A stretch of DNA of 64,000 nt, from contig CM028383.1 of assembly GCA_013146195.2 (NCBI GenBank), forward strand, positions 19,925,642-19,989,641. Direction: 5' to 3'. The notes under the pieces were generated by a model, which was not told the DNA's origin, did no database searches, and worked only from the letters and a program-made list of their open reading frames with translations. Below are positions 34,470-45,172 of this stretch, piece after piece. The stretch comes from Codonopsis lanceolata (lineage: Eukaryota; Streptophyta; Magnoliopsida; Asterales; Campanulaceae). Position 1 is the stretch's first letter; each line of letters opens with the position of its first letter. A program made the position numbers and the translations under genes.

Positions 34470-37100
34470 TTAAATTTAAAGTTAAAAAAATGCATTACTC
34501 TCAAAAAATAAAATTTAGAAGTTATTTAATTTATTTTGTTATCATTCACTTTCTTCCATCAACCTCATCGCTCATAGATCCACCACCATTATCACCACTA
34601 CCACCTCAAATAACATCATTAACCCAAAAATCAATTTTTTTGTAATTCTATTTCTTTGTTTAATTTTTCACTCCTTCGTTCAAATTAGCATATATGCAAA
34701 ACTCATCATTTATAGACCTACCCCCACCAGAACCTTAAATTTCACTATTTAAAAGTCTAAATTCAATTTTTTGAATTTTCAAATTTGATGATTGAAAACC
34801 AAACTCATATGAAGACTTGAAAAATCGATGATTTGGAAATCTAACAATATTGTATTCCACCATTGTCATGGTTACAATCGCCCCCACCACCACCCCTAAC
34901 CACCTCCACCACCAACATCCCTGCAATTTCCACCACCACTATCACCACCACTAAGAAACACGTTCACCTTGCCTTGCTAAAACGAAAAAAAATAAAATAT
35001 ATTTAGCTTCCATTAATATAGACTACTTTCTTCAAACGCATCTCCTATAGATTCTAGTGTTCTTCTCTAACAAAACGCAAAGATTTGTCAACAAAGTTCT
35101 CCATTTTTTTAAATCGTCTTTACATTATATCACTTTGCCTTAACGCATTTCCTTAGATTATTCACAACTAGTTATTAAACATGCTACATAAGTGTCTAAT
35201 ATCTTGACACTCACCAAAAAATTCATTATTATAGTTACATTTTTTCATATACCTCTAATAATGTCTTTCCCAACATATGATGTCTCACTTTCATAAACAA
35301 TTTTTATATTTGTCCAACTTTATCATCTCCCATTCATGAGTGTTTAAAACAGTAATGAAAAATCATACACGTTAGGATTATCTTGGTCATCTTTTACTTG
35401 TGATGCAAAGTGAGATTTGATTATATTTTCATAATTTAGTTTGTCATTTGATATTTAAAATATTTTTTAATTAAAACAATAAATAATTATTTCAGTAGTA
35501 CTTATACTTGAAGGCGAAAAAAAATGTATTACTCAAAAACAAAATTAAATTTAGATTTTATTTAATTTATTATTTTATCATTCACTTTCTTCGGTCAACC
35601 TCATCATTCATATACTCACCACCACTACCACCTCAAATTTCACCATTAGCACAAAAGTTAATATTTTATTTGATTTTATTTCCTTTTCTAATTCCTTACT
35701 CATACCTTTAAAGTAACCCATTTGCAAAAGTCATCATTTATGGACACATCACCACCATATCCTTAAAATTCACTTTTTACAAACTCAAATTCAAATCTTC
35801 AAATTTTCAAATTGAAACTGAAACCCATATGGATCTTTGAAAATTTGATAATTTGGAAATCTCACAATATTGTATTTCATCTAAACCACCACTATCATCC
35901 CTACAATCGCCATCATCACCGCCCCTAACACCGCCATCCTTGCAATCGTTTCTGGAATTTATGACTCCCTTTAGAAAATAATATATCGTGTTAGAGAAAT
36001 CAAACTTTCAACCCAAAAGTATATACTTACGCCTAAAATACGAAATTCCATCAAAGTATCTATAAAGTCTCATTTTGCCACCCGACCTAAGTTTTGCGTC
36101 ATTTTCATATCTTATTTTATAATTCTTTTCTAGTTTGCCCCCTAGGACACACCACCACCACATCCTTAAATTTTACTTTTTACAAACTTAAATTCAATTT
36201 TTTTAATTTTTCAAAATTTCAATTTAAAACTGAAACCCATATGGATCTTTGAAAATTTGATGATTTGGAAATCTCACAATGTTGTATTTCATCTAAACCA
36301 CCACTGTCATCCTTACAATCACAGCCGCCACCGCCCCTAACACCCCCACCATCCTTGCACTCGTCAGAAACGTTATCACCATCACCAAGAAACGCACTCA
36401 CGTTGCCTTGCTCAAATGGAGACATAGAATCTCTTTAGCTTTCGTTTAGTCGAACTTCTTTCTTTGAACATCTCTCATTTCTTAGTTCCAATCCATTTTC
36501 GGTGCAAATTACTAAGTAAGGAAAAAATCTAATTTTAGGATGAGACTACTCAAAAGGATGTCGGTTGGTGACAACCTCTTTCAATAAAAGGAGAGTTGCG
36601 GTACAAGAAAGAAAGTCGATAGCCAGAGGAGGGAATAGAGAGATTCTTACATGTAAATACCTCGAGTCAGATGAAGAGGAGCAAGCAAGTTAAGACCAAA
36701 AGAGGTTAGAGGTTTGGAACCCAGCTATGGAAAGGAGTAAAATATTTTGAACCCAGTTATTTGTGATTACTAACATTTGTTTTGTTTATAATATCTATAA
36801 GTTAGGAACCAGTGATAATTTTAAAAGTTGTTTGTAGTAGTCTGAAAATTCAAGAAAAAATAGACAGTAGATTTTAACTTTTTTTTAACAAAACGCATAG
36901 ATTTATCAATTGGTTCTTCATTTTCTTCATCTTATTGACATTATAAAATACTTTTTTAACTAATTTCTCTTAGCTTATTCATGGGTATTAACTAAACACA
37001 GTACAAATTTGCTTAATATTTTAATACTCACCAACAAATCTATTATTATAGTTATAATTTTCTATATACATCTAATAATGTCTTTCCCAAACATATATAT
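34470..37100 (+). repeat. Direct duplication of an ~1-kb AT-rich segment
   Basis: Sequence from about 34470 (AAAAAAATGCATTACTC, CATTCACTTTCTTC, CACCACTACCACCTCAAAT) to 35290 (AATGTCTTTCCCAACATAT) recurs in order from about 35515 to 37095. The second copy is longer because of inserted sequence. A sub-block around CATATG...CTTTGAAAAT and CAATATTGTATT occurs a third time at 36150-36430. Diverged, no gene. Confidence 0.7.
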
Positions 37101-37329
37101 TTAAAAAAATTAAACTATATTATTTTTTAGTTTCAAATATTTCTTTAGCTTCGAATAAAGTTTTAGTCTCTTGAGTAAATGTATTTTTGTCATTTTAGAA
37201 TATATTGGACGATATTTGTAATGATAATGGTAGGAGGGGGAAAATGATAACAAAATCAAAATACACGATAAAATTAATAGAATTCAATAATGTATGACCT
37301 AATGTGAGTGCCCCGGGAAATGGTCCCCC

Positions 37330-37870
37330 GGATCACGCGCTCCTTTTTTTAGGGGAACACGCGGCTCGAGGAAGACATCACTTTTTTTCATTTCATCTTC
37401 CCTTGTTTATGGAAAAACTAAATTAAAAATGCAAAAAAAGTGTTGTCAAAAGCGCGTTGAATACGCCTCGGTCACTGAGTGTGCTTTAGTCCACTATGAG
37501 TGCTTTGGGTTTTTCTGTATCTCACTCTCCCTTGTTTAGGAGAAAATGAGATACAGAAAATGCAACGCCCTTTTCATTCCATCTTCCCTTGTTTAGGAGA
37601 AAACGAAATTAAAAATGCAAAAAGGATGTTGCAAGAGCGCATGGGAATACGCCCGACCTCACTGTGGACTTGGGTTCATTTTGGATCACTATGAGTGCTT
37701 TGAGTTTTTCCGTATCTCATCCTCCCTTGTTTAGGGGAAAACAAGATACAGAAAATGCAAAGCCCTTTTCATTCCATCTTCCCTTGTTTAGGGGAAAACG
37801 AAATTAAAAGTGCAAAAATGATGTTGCGAAGAGTACGTGGGAATACGCCCTACCTCACTGTGATCCAAAA
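37330..37870 (+). repeat. 195-bp tandem repeat with internal hairpins
   Basis: Units start ACTATGAGTGCTTTG at 37493 and 37688 (195 bp apart), with a partial unit before. Each holds two CTCCCTTGTTTAGG-type blocks. In the first full unit, 14-bp perfect arms TTTTCTGTATCTCA (37511-37524) and its complement (37547-37560) form a hairpin. Confidence 0.85.
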
Positions 37871-38988
37871 TGTTATAACAGAGTCGTCATCTTTATTTTA
37901 AGGAGAAATAAAGAATAACCAAGAATAACCAGAGTTTGTAAAAAAGAGATTCGGAGGCTAAGTTATGAGGTGGGAAGGTGTTAGGCACCCAACTTGCCCT
38001 TTCAGTCTCAAAACAAGTTTTTTGGCTAAAATATGCTTTTATTATATTTATTTAGCAGTTGAAACAAATCATTTAAATATACATATCTATACGTATATTT
38101 TACGAACTTGCAGCAGCCTCTTTCTAAGAATTACAAATATTTGGTCATAATAATGACTCTTTTTAGTGTTATTTTCTGTAAAAATACAGGCAGCATAACT
38201 GCTTATATTTATTACATTGGACCGGTTGAAAATAGCACTTTTTTAATTAAACCTCTTAAAGGCTTACCTTTAAGAGCGTGGGGTGTGCTCGCTCTGTCCT
38301 TCGGGGAGAGTGAGTCTTTTACTGCTTTGCTATTGCAGAGATTCGGGTAGAGTAACTGCTCGCTTTTTGGCGGATTTAAGGTCTGGATTCGGGTAGAGCA
38401 ACTGCTCTTTTTGGGATTTTTAAACCGGTGGAATAGGGTGGAATTCTAGCGGGGAGGCTAAGGTTCACTTTGACAGGTTGGTTTTGTGTTTGGGAGAGAT
38501 TTGGCGGAGCTTCGAGGCTTGAGGAGGGGTATCTCTAGAGCGAACTCACTGCGGCCTTTTAACTGCGTGCGATGATCGGGTGTGCGAAAGTGAGGAGTGA
38601 TTTCTCCGAGGTTTCTTCTGAAGCCGAAATCCTCTATTTATAGGCGGAAGGAGGGATTCCTTCGTCATTAAGATTTTTCTTCCATGCTTCATCGGCTTGT
38701 ACCGCACCCTGAGAGAGTTGCACCAAAAGCTTAACGGAGCAGTGCATAAAGCACAATGGGGCGTCACCCATGGGGGTCTGGGCGTCGCGCCTGCATGGAG
38801 TGTGGGTGGCGCCTGGGCTCCTTTTTGGGGTCATTTTTGACACTTTGGCCCCCTACATTTCACTGTTTATGCATCATACTTTTTCTTTGCACTTTCAACC
38901 CTGTAACTTGACAATCGTTAATGTTTTAACATGTCTTGATATTTCATGTCATGTTACATACTAGGGGTACGAAATTGGGGTGTCTACA
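37871..38988 (+). repeat. Putative LTR of an unidentified retrotransposon
   Basis: Starts TGTTATAACAGAGTCGTC and contains GGGAAGGTGTTAGGCACCC. It ends GGGGTGTCTACA, followed by GAGCCCCTC. From memory these are recurring signatures of a widespread plant LTR type. No second LTR or pol was found, so this may be an LTR plus leader of a fragment. Confidence 0.5.
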
Positions 38989-39321
38989 GAGCCCCTCAAC
39001 GATGGAGTTTACGGGTAACCCGAAGCTTACTGAGTAAACGAACATCGTTGATAAGAAATAGACTCCCAAATTTCGTGGAAATTATGATGGGGAGTAACGC
39101 AATAGGTGGTAGTTATAATGCAACAGTTTATGATGCAGTTCAAATCTTACATACCCTAGACATATTTGGTCTGTTATAGCAGGTTATCGTAGTTTTTAAG
39201 TAGATATGCAATAAAATGCTCTGATGGTCGGACATACCAAAGTAGGCTGCCTACGTATCCCTTTCTCAGGAATCAGACCAAACATAGTTCGGCCCTAAGC
39301 CGAAACAACAACACTGGGTGG

Positions 39322-39746
39322 GGTAGATCGTATCCTTAGGGTAGGACCCTTCGTCAGGGTACGATATCTTTTCACTTACCCGGGGCACGAAACCCCTTTG
39401 CGGAAAAGATTAAACAACTCAGGTGGGATGGATCGTACCCTCAGGGCAAGGACCTTCGTCGGAGTACGATATCTTTTCACTTAGTCGGGGCACGAAACCC
39501 CTTTGCAGAAAAGATTAAACAACTCAGGTGGGATGGATCGTATCCTCAGGGAAGGCCCCTTCATCGGAGTATGATATCTTTTCACTTACCCGGGGCACGA
39601 AACCCCTTTGCGAAAAAGATTAAACAACTTAGGTGGGTTAGATCGTATCCTTAGGGCAGGGCCCTTCGTCGGAGTACGATATCTTTTCACTTACCGGGGG
39701 CACGAAACCCCTTTGCGGAAAAGATTAAACAACTCAGATGGGATAG
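39322..39746 (+). repeat. 105-bp tandem repeat, about 4 units
   Basis: The GATCG landmark recurs at 39326, 39431, 39536 and 39641, exactly 105 bp apart. Units contain CGATATCTTTTCACTTACCC, GGGGCACGAAACCCC and AAAAGATTAAACAACT. A fifth partial unit starts at 39746. It lies just downstream of the putative LTR, probably in the leader of the same element. Confidence 0.95.
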
Positions 39747-39769
39747 ATTTGCATGCAAAAAGGTCAAAT

Positions 39770-40195
39770 GCAACCACTTTACATTTTTCTTACCATTGCC
39801 TTCCTGCTACTTTTGCAGCTCTTACTTATGCTGCTACTTTTGCTGCTCTTGATGCTCTTGCTTCTGCTGCTACTTTTGCTGCTCTTGCTTCTGCTACATT
39901 TATGTTGCTGCTGCATTTTTCTTATTTGCTGCATTTATGTTGTTGCTGCATTCTTCTTCTTTCTTTGTTGCATTTATGCTGCTGATGTTGCATTCTTTCT
40001 TTCTTTGCTGCATTTATGCTGCTGTTGCTGCATTTTTTCTTTCTTTGTTGTATTTATGATGCTGCTGCTGTATTCTTCTTATTTCTTTGTTGCATTTATG
40101 CTACTGTTGCTGCATTCTTTCTTTCTTTCTTTGCTGCATTTATGATGCTGCTACTGCATTTTTTTCTTTCTTTGTTGCATTTATGCTGCTACAGA
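39770..40195 (+). repeat. Low-complexity CTG/TTTCTT-rich array
   Basis: Imperfect repeats of TTGCATTTATGCTGCTG plus TTCTTTCTTTC. The long Leu/Cys reading frames here are a by-product of this composition. Confidence 0.9.
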
Positions 40196-40592
40196 TATCT
40201 TTTCGGGTTCTTGAATGATATCATTTTCTGCTTCTCTGGCCCCTTTTGTGGATGACCTGCTGGAGTTATGAGCTTTCTTTTGATTTATGATGGATGACCG
40301 TCATCTTTTGTTAACAAAGCTAACTTTGTTAACTTTTCGTTAAGCTTCCGGGGCCTTTTTGCAATTTTGGCAAGCTTGGACATTTAAGTGTTGCACATGA
40401 ACTTTGGAGGGGGGGTGGGAAGTGAAACTTTCCACCCCTTTTAATCTTCACGGGTAGGAGGGGACTAGCAGAAGCTCACCCATTTCTTCTTCTTCGTTTT
40501 TTTTCTTCTGCCATTGTTGTCGGCAAGCTTCTTCCTCATTTCTTCGTCTTTTCTTGATTTTCTTTCACAAAATTGATTGTTTTGCTTGCTAG

Positions 40593-40808
40593 ATGACTTC
40601 CTCCTCAATATCTCGGAAGGGAAAGGCGCCGATGTACCCGGATTCGGGCGAGGAAAGATGGGAACTCCCTCCTTTGACCCGAAATTACATCAAATATCTT
40701 TTTTCGAAGGATATGACTGGGGCAATATCACTCGTGATCGGCATATGCACGATTTCTAATCTTCCGATCCCCGCTATAAGTTTTTTTTTCACAAACCCAT
40801 TTGGTTGA
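40593..40808 (+). CDS. Unrecognised 71-aa open frame
   Basis: ATG at 40593 follows a pyrimidine-rich stretch ending GCTAG. The product starts MTSSSISRKGKAPMYPDSGE and includes LPPLTRNYIKYLF. It has better codon texture than its surroundings for the first 45 residues, then becomes hydrophobic and Phe-rich, perhaps past a true exon end near ICT. It lies 1.6 kb downstream of the putative LTR, so it may be the start of a retroelement protein. No family recognised. Confidence 0.25.
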   Translation: MTSSSISRKGKAPMYPDSGEERWELPPLTRNYIKYLFSKDMTGAISLVIGICTISNLPIPAISFFFTNPFG

Positions 40809-41239
40809 TTTTTCAGATCTGTTGGATTTCTTTGTTGTTTTGGACTTCTGGAGTATGTCTGCTCTTGATTTTGATGCTTATGCATGCAATTTATGTGCTA
40901 AAATGATGCAATTTGGTAATTATCTATAGCAAAAATATGAAATTCGTGTTATTTAATTTTGCGATGCATGCTTGAATAATAAGCACTATTTGATTTTGGG
41001 ATGCATATTTCACGTAACTGATATATTTTGACTATATGATGCATGCTTAGGTTTCAAAATATTTTTTTTATGATGCGTGCTCGTGTTATAGACTTTTCGG
41101 ATACATGGTGTATTTTTTTTGGATATATTTTTCGGATGCGTGCACATACTACAGAGATATATTTTCTTTTCAATGCTTGCAATGTTTTTATTCAAACAAA
41201 TGCAATATGCAACTAAGGCATGAATATATCATTTATCGC
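40809..41239. other. AT-rich spacer
   Basis: Repeated GATGCATGC-like words (for example TGCGATGCATGCTTG and GGGATGCATATTT). No gene seen. Confidence 0.6.
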
Positions 41240-42139
41240 CTTTTATCATTTTTATACCTACATCACTCTCTAACCAATGTGTAATACATTTCATCATTTG
41301 GTAATAGTAGTAGAAGTTTTTTATCTAAAAAAAATATCTAAAACCAACATCTCTTTCTATATAATGGGATATATCTCTTCTCTTCTCTTTTATTAATAAT
41401 AAAAGTAGAAGTCTTTTTACTTAAAAACTTTTAAAATCAAAATCATTTTTTAACCAATGCAAGATTTATCTCTTTTATTGGTAATAATAGTAATTTAAAA
41501 CCAACATCAATTTATAACAAATGTGTGATATATATCTTCTATTGCTAATAATAGTAAGTCTTTTATATAATCTAAAATAATTAAAAATCAATATCATTTT
41601 TTAACCAATGTGAGATATACATCTTCTATTGGTAATAATGGTAGAAGTCTTTTATAAAAAAACTTTGAAAACCAACATCACTTTCTAACCAATATATGAT
41701 GCATCTTTTCAATTAGTAATTAATAATAGTATTTTTAATACAAACATCAACTTCTATATAACCAATGTGTTATACATCTCTTCTATTGGTAATAATAGAC
41801 TAATAGTATAATATTTTGTAACCATGTGAGATACATCTCTTGTAAAAGTGAAAGTTTTTAATCTAAATACTTTAAAATCTAATATTTTTTTAAACAATGT
41901 GTTATACATCTCTTTTATTGGTAATAATATAAAATAATTTAAACTCAACATTATTTTCTAACCAATATGAGATATACATCTTCTATTGGTAATAATGGTA
42001 AAAATCTTTTATCAAATGACTTTGAAAATCAACATCACTTTCCAACTAATGTATGATGCATTTCTTCTATTGGTACTTAATAATTGTATTTTTAAAACCA
42101 ACATCAATTTCTAACCAATGTGGGATACATCTTTTCTAT
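41240..42139 (+). repeat. CCAAT-box repeat array (~85-bp period)
   Basis: About ten diverged units with the order ACCAATGTGAGATACATC, TTCTATTGGTAATAATAG, TAGAAGTCTTTTATC, TTTAAAACCAACATC. The same family occurs at 30640-31285 and, inverted, at 4240-4860. No coding capacity. Confidence 0.8.
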
Positions 42140-42149
42140 TGTTGAAAAA

Positions 42150-42715
42150 ATAGTGTTTTTAGTGAAAGAAATTGTACAATTTGAGGCACGAATTTCTTAA
42201 CGTGTCTTTTGCTTGTTGGCGCATGTAATTGCGCAAATGTGTTCTACTTGGTGAGAGCATCAAAATGATATATTTATTTTTCCAAATCCAGTTTTGGATA
42301 ATAAAATATCAAGACTTAAAGTATAATACATGTTAAAAAAATCGTGTTTTTAGTGAGAAATTGTGCAACGTGAGGCACGAATTTCTTTACGTGTCATTTG
42401 CTTGTTGGCGAATGTAATTGCGCAAATGTGTTCAACTCGGTGAGAGCATCGAAATGATATATTTATTTGTCAAATCGAGTTTTGGATGAATAAGATATCA
42501 AGACTTAAAGTATAATACTTATTTAAAAAATAGTGTTTTTAGTGAAAGATATTGTGCAACTTGAGGCACAAATTTCTTTATTTGTCATTTGTTTGTTGAC
42601 AAATGTAATTGTGCAAATGTGTTCTACTCGGCAAGAACATCGAAATGATATATTTATTTGTTCAAATCAAGTTTTGGATGAATAAGATATCAAAGCTTAA
42701 AGTATGGTGTTAAAA
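42150..42715 (+). repeat. 190-bp tandem repeat, 3 units
   Basis: GTGTTTTTAGTGA recurs at 42153, 42344 and 42533 (191 and 189 bp apart). Units contain GAGGCACGAATTTCTT, TTTGCTTGTTGGCG, GCGCAAATGTGTTC and GATATCAAGACTTAAAG. A single inverted copy is at 4030-4230. Confidence 0.92.
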
Positions 42716-42878
42716 GTGAGTTATTAAAAGTAATATTTAACCTTAAAGAGTTTTATCTCACATTGGTTAGAAGTAATGTTAATTGTAAAAGTTTTTTAAA
42801 TATAAGTCTTCTACTATTGACAATAGAAGAATGTATATATACTAATATTAATACCCCTTATCATATTGATTATTATTA

Positions 42879-44495
42879 TCTATATTATAAAGAAACTAGA
42901 TAATTGACTATGACTATTCAGAGGTCAGGATTTAATTTTTTTTACTATCATCCTACGGCTGTCATTTATTTGGGTAACCTCCTCTTCTAGGTTTTTAGAA
43001 TTAGGTTTCCTTATAAAACAACTAGGTAATTGACTAGGGCTATATATTCAGAGGTTGAGATTAAATTATTTTTAAAAATTTAATGGTTGAGATTCATCCG
43101 CACATTCACATGTGTGAATAGTTATCCATTTTTAACCCCCTACAATTAATATTATGAGTAGTCACACATTTTTCTTCTCCTTATATTTTATCTTGCATAT
43201 TACAAAGTCGCACCCTACAATTAATCTTTTGAACAATCACCCCTTATAAAATATCAGTCCCTCAACTATCACTTGAAGCAATGTACCCCTCAATTGTAAT
43301 ATTTTTTTAAATAGCACCTTCTATTTAGGTAGAGTCATTTAAATTGACGAAATCATATATACTGACACCTTGTCATAGGCACAGAGATGCCAAAACACGT
43401 GTGTAATTGGTAAAGGCTAATTACAGGCTGAGATTAATTCTTTTACTGCAATCATACGCTCTACATTTAGTCTAAATTATAATCAATTTAATTTTAGTCC
43501 AGCGGTAAGTTTTGAATATTTGTATTTTAATTTTTTTTCTTTTTAATTATTATCTTAATTAACTTAATCAATTAAATTTTTTTCTGGCTCGCAATTTCGT
43601 ATACAAATAAAAAAAATCGTAAGTTTTGTAATTTGAAATATTTGTTTTTTTTAACTGTTATCGTAATTAACTTAATCAATTTAATTTTTGTAAGACCCGT
43701 TTTTTTGTTCGGTAATTTAATTTTTTTCCGGCCCGCAATTTCTTATACAAATAAAAAAATTCATAAGTTTTGTCCGGCCCATTTTTTTGGACGGCCCACA
43801 GTTTCGTGTATAAATTATTAATTAATCTCTCCGTTCCGGGTAAAGAGGTCTTTACGGTTTTACAAATATTTAGTTGTAGTTTCTTAATTAATTTTTTTTA
43901 TCATGCTCGGTTCATACATTGACCACGCTCTTACTGGCACCATGCTTTCGGCACGGACACATGTTTATTTTTATAAAATATTGGACATCTTCTCATTTTT
44001 GTGGTTTCGTTTGTTCGGGTATGTGTATTGGTTTTCATTGATTTAATTGCCATTTTTTTTAGCTTTTAGGGTGGATTAATTTGGATCAAATGCATCTTCG
44101 TTCGCCTGTTATATTTTGTATGATAATATGTGGGAGGATTCAAGTTTTGTAGATGAAGCAGAAATTTTGGTTAATTGAATATGTTTGAATTTTCTTTGTC
44201 TCATATATAGATGTAAATAATGGGCAAAGTTATTGCATCTCATGTTTACAAAGTTAAACAAAAACCCCCCAGAAGAAGAAGATTGAGTCTTCGTTATTGA
44301 GAAAACAATAAAATTTTCTTTTTGTATTTTAACAGTAGTTACAATTAAAATATGTATTTCTTGGTTTTCTTATAAAATAAATATCGAAGTAAAATGTTTT
44401 ATTTAGTTAGGTATTTGAGTTCATTTCCACATTATTTCATTTATTGATAAATTCTCAAACTGGCGTCGTGCCATCGGCACGGGCAAGAGTACTAG
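42879..44495 (+). mobile_element. Non-autonomous Helitron, 1.6 kb
   Basis: Starts TCTATATTATAAAGAAACTA after host A (42878) and ends CTAG at 44492-44495 before host T (44496). A perfect hairpin CGTGCCATCGGCACG lies at 44467-44481, ten bases before CTAG. The 5' region is duplicated inside (ACTAGGTAATTGACTAGGG near 43020), suggesting nested or recombined ends. A protein relic YDNMWEDSSFVDEAE near 44130 matches the one in the Helitron at 16901-21972. Confidence 0.88.
44120..44300 (+). pseudogene. Helitron-borne YDNMWEDSSFV exon relic
   Basis: Reads YILYDNMWEDSSFVDEAEIL near 44120-44180, and a tail KVKQKPP with GAAGAAGAAGATTGA near 44250-44285, one base out of frame. It corresponds to the minus-strand exons at 17340-17640. 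The family is not recognised; see that entry. Confidence 0.45.
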
Positions 44496-45093
44496 TGTAT
44501 TATTATTAGCTAAAGGTCAGAAAACCAAAAGTTTTTAAAGCTTCCACATGGATGCTTTAAAATGAAGATTTATCCAAAGTTGGTGAGTTGACATAAGCAT
44601 AATGTTTCTCACTAACTTTATATATATATATATTGTTGTTTTTTTTGTGGCTTGATTTAGTGGGTGCATGATAAATTGTTTTGGATAGCCCACATGAAAT
44701 TATTCCCCTTATTGGTTTCCTTTGACTTTTTGGTGGAGCCCACAATTTGTATACAATTCCTTAAACAAATTGGTTTGGCCGGTTTTTTATTATCCTAATT
44801 GGTTTTGGTACATCAACAGTGGCTGTGGGTAAACAAATATATAAAGGGGATCAATCCCCTTTGTGAGTGTGTCAAAAAAAGGATTGAAGAACGCTGAAAC
44901 CGAGGAGCAGGAGCAGCTTGTTTCTCGTTTGTTCGCTTGAGTTTTCGATTTGTTCTTTGGGTGTAATTGGGTTTTGAGTTTCGGGTATTTGTTGAGCCAC
45001 AACTATTATATTTTGAATCTTCGATTGATTAGTGAAATCCTTTGCCGCCTGGGAGCCAAGCCAATCACAATTCACAATCAGTCAATCAACTGT

Positions 45094-45103
45094 CTATATA
45101 TAG
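45094..45103 (+). promoter_or_regulatory. Candidate TATA box of reductase copy D
   Basis: CTATATATAG lies 70 bp before the ATG at 45173, which would give a leader of about 40 bases. A second TATATAAAGG at about 44838 is farther away. Copy C resembles this flank only from nearer the ATG. Confidence 0.5.
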
Positions 45104-45172
45104 CAGGCGCAAGAATTTCTTTGTAATGTTATTGAGAACTTTGTGAACTTCAATCTCTTGATTAATTTACAA

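Noticed and set aside
39608..40255. Long Leu/Cys-rich frames suggesting membrane proteins
   Set aside because: They are produced by CTG and TTTCTT low-complexity repeats in overlapping frames; no start context, splice sites or family motif.
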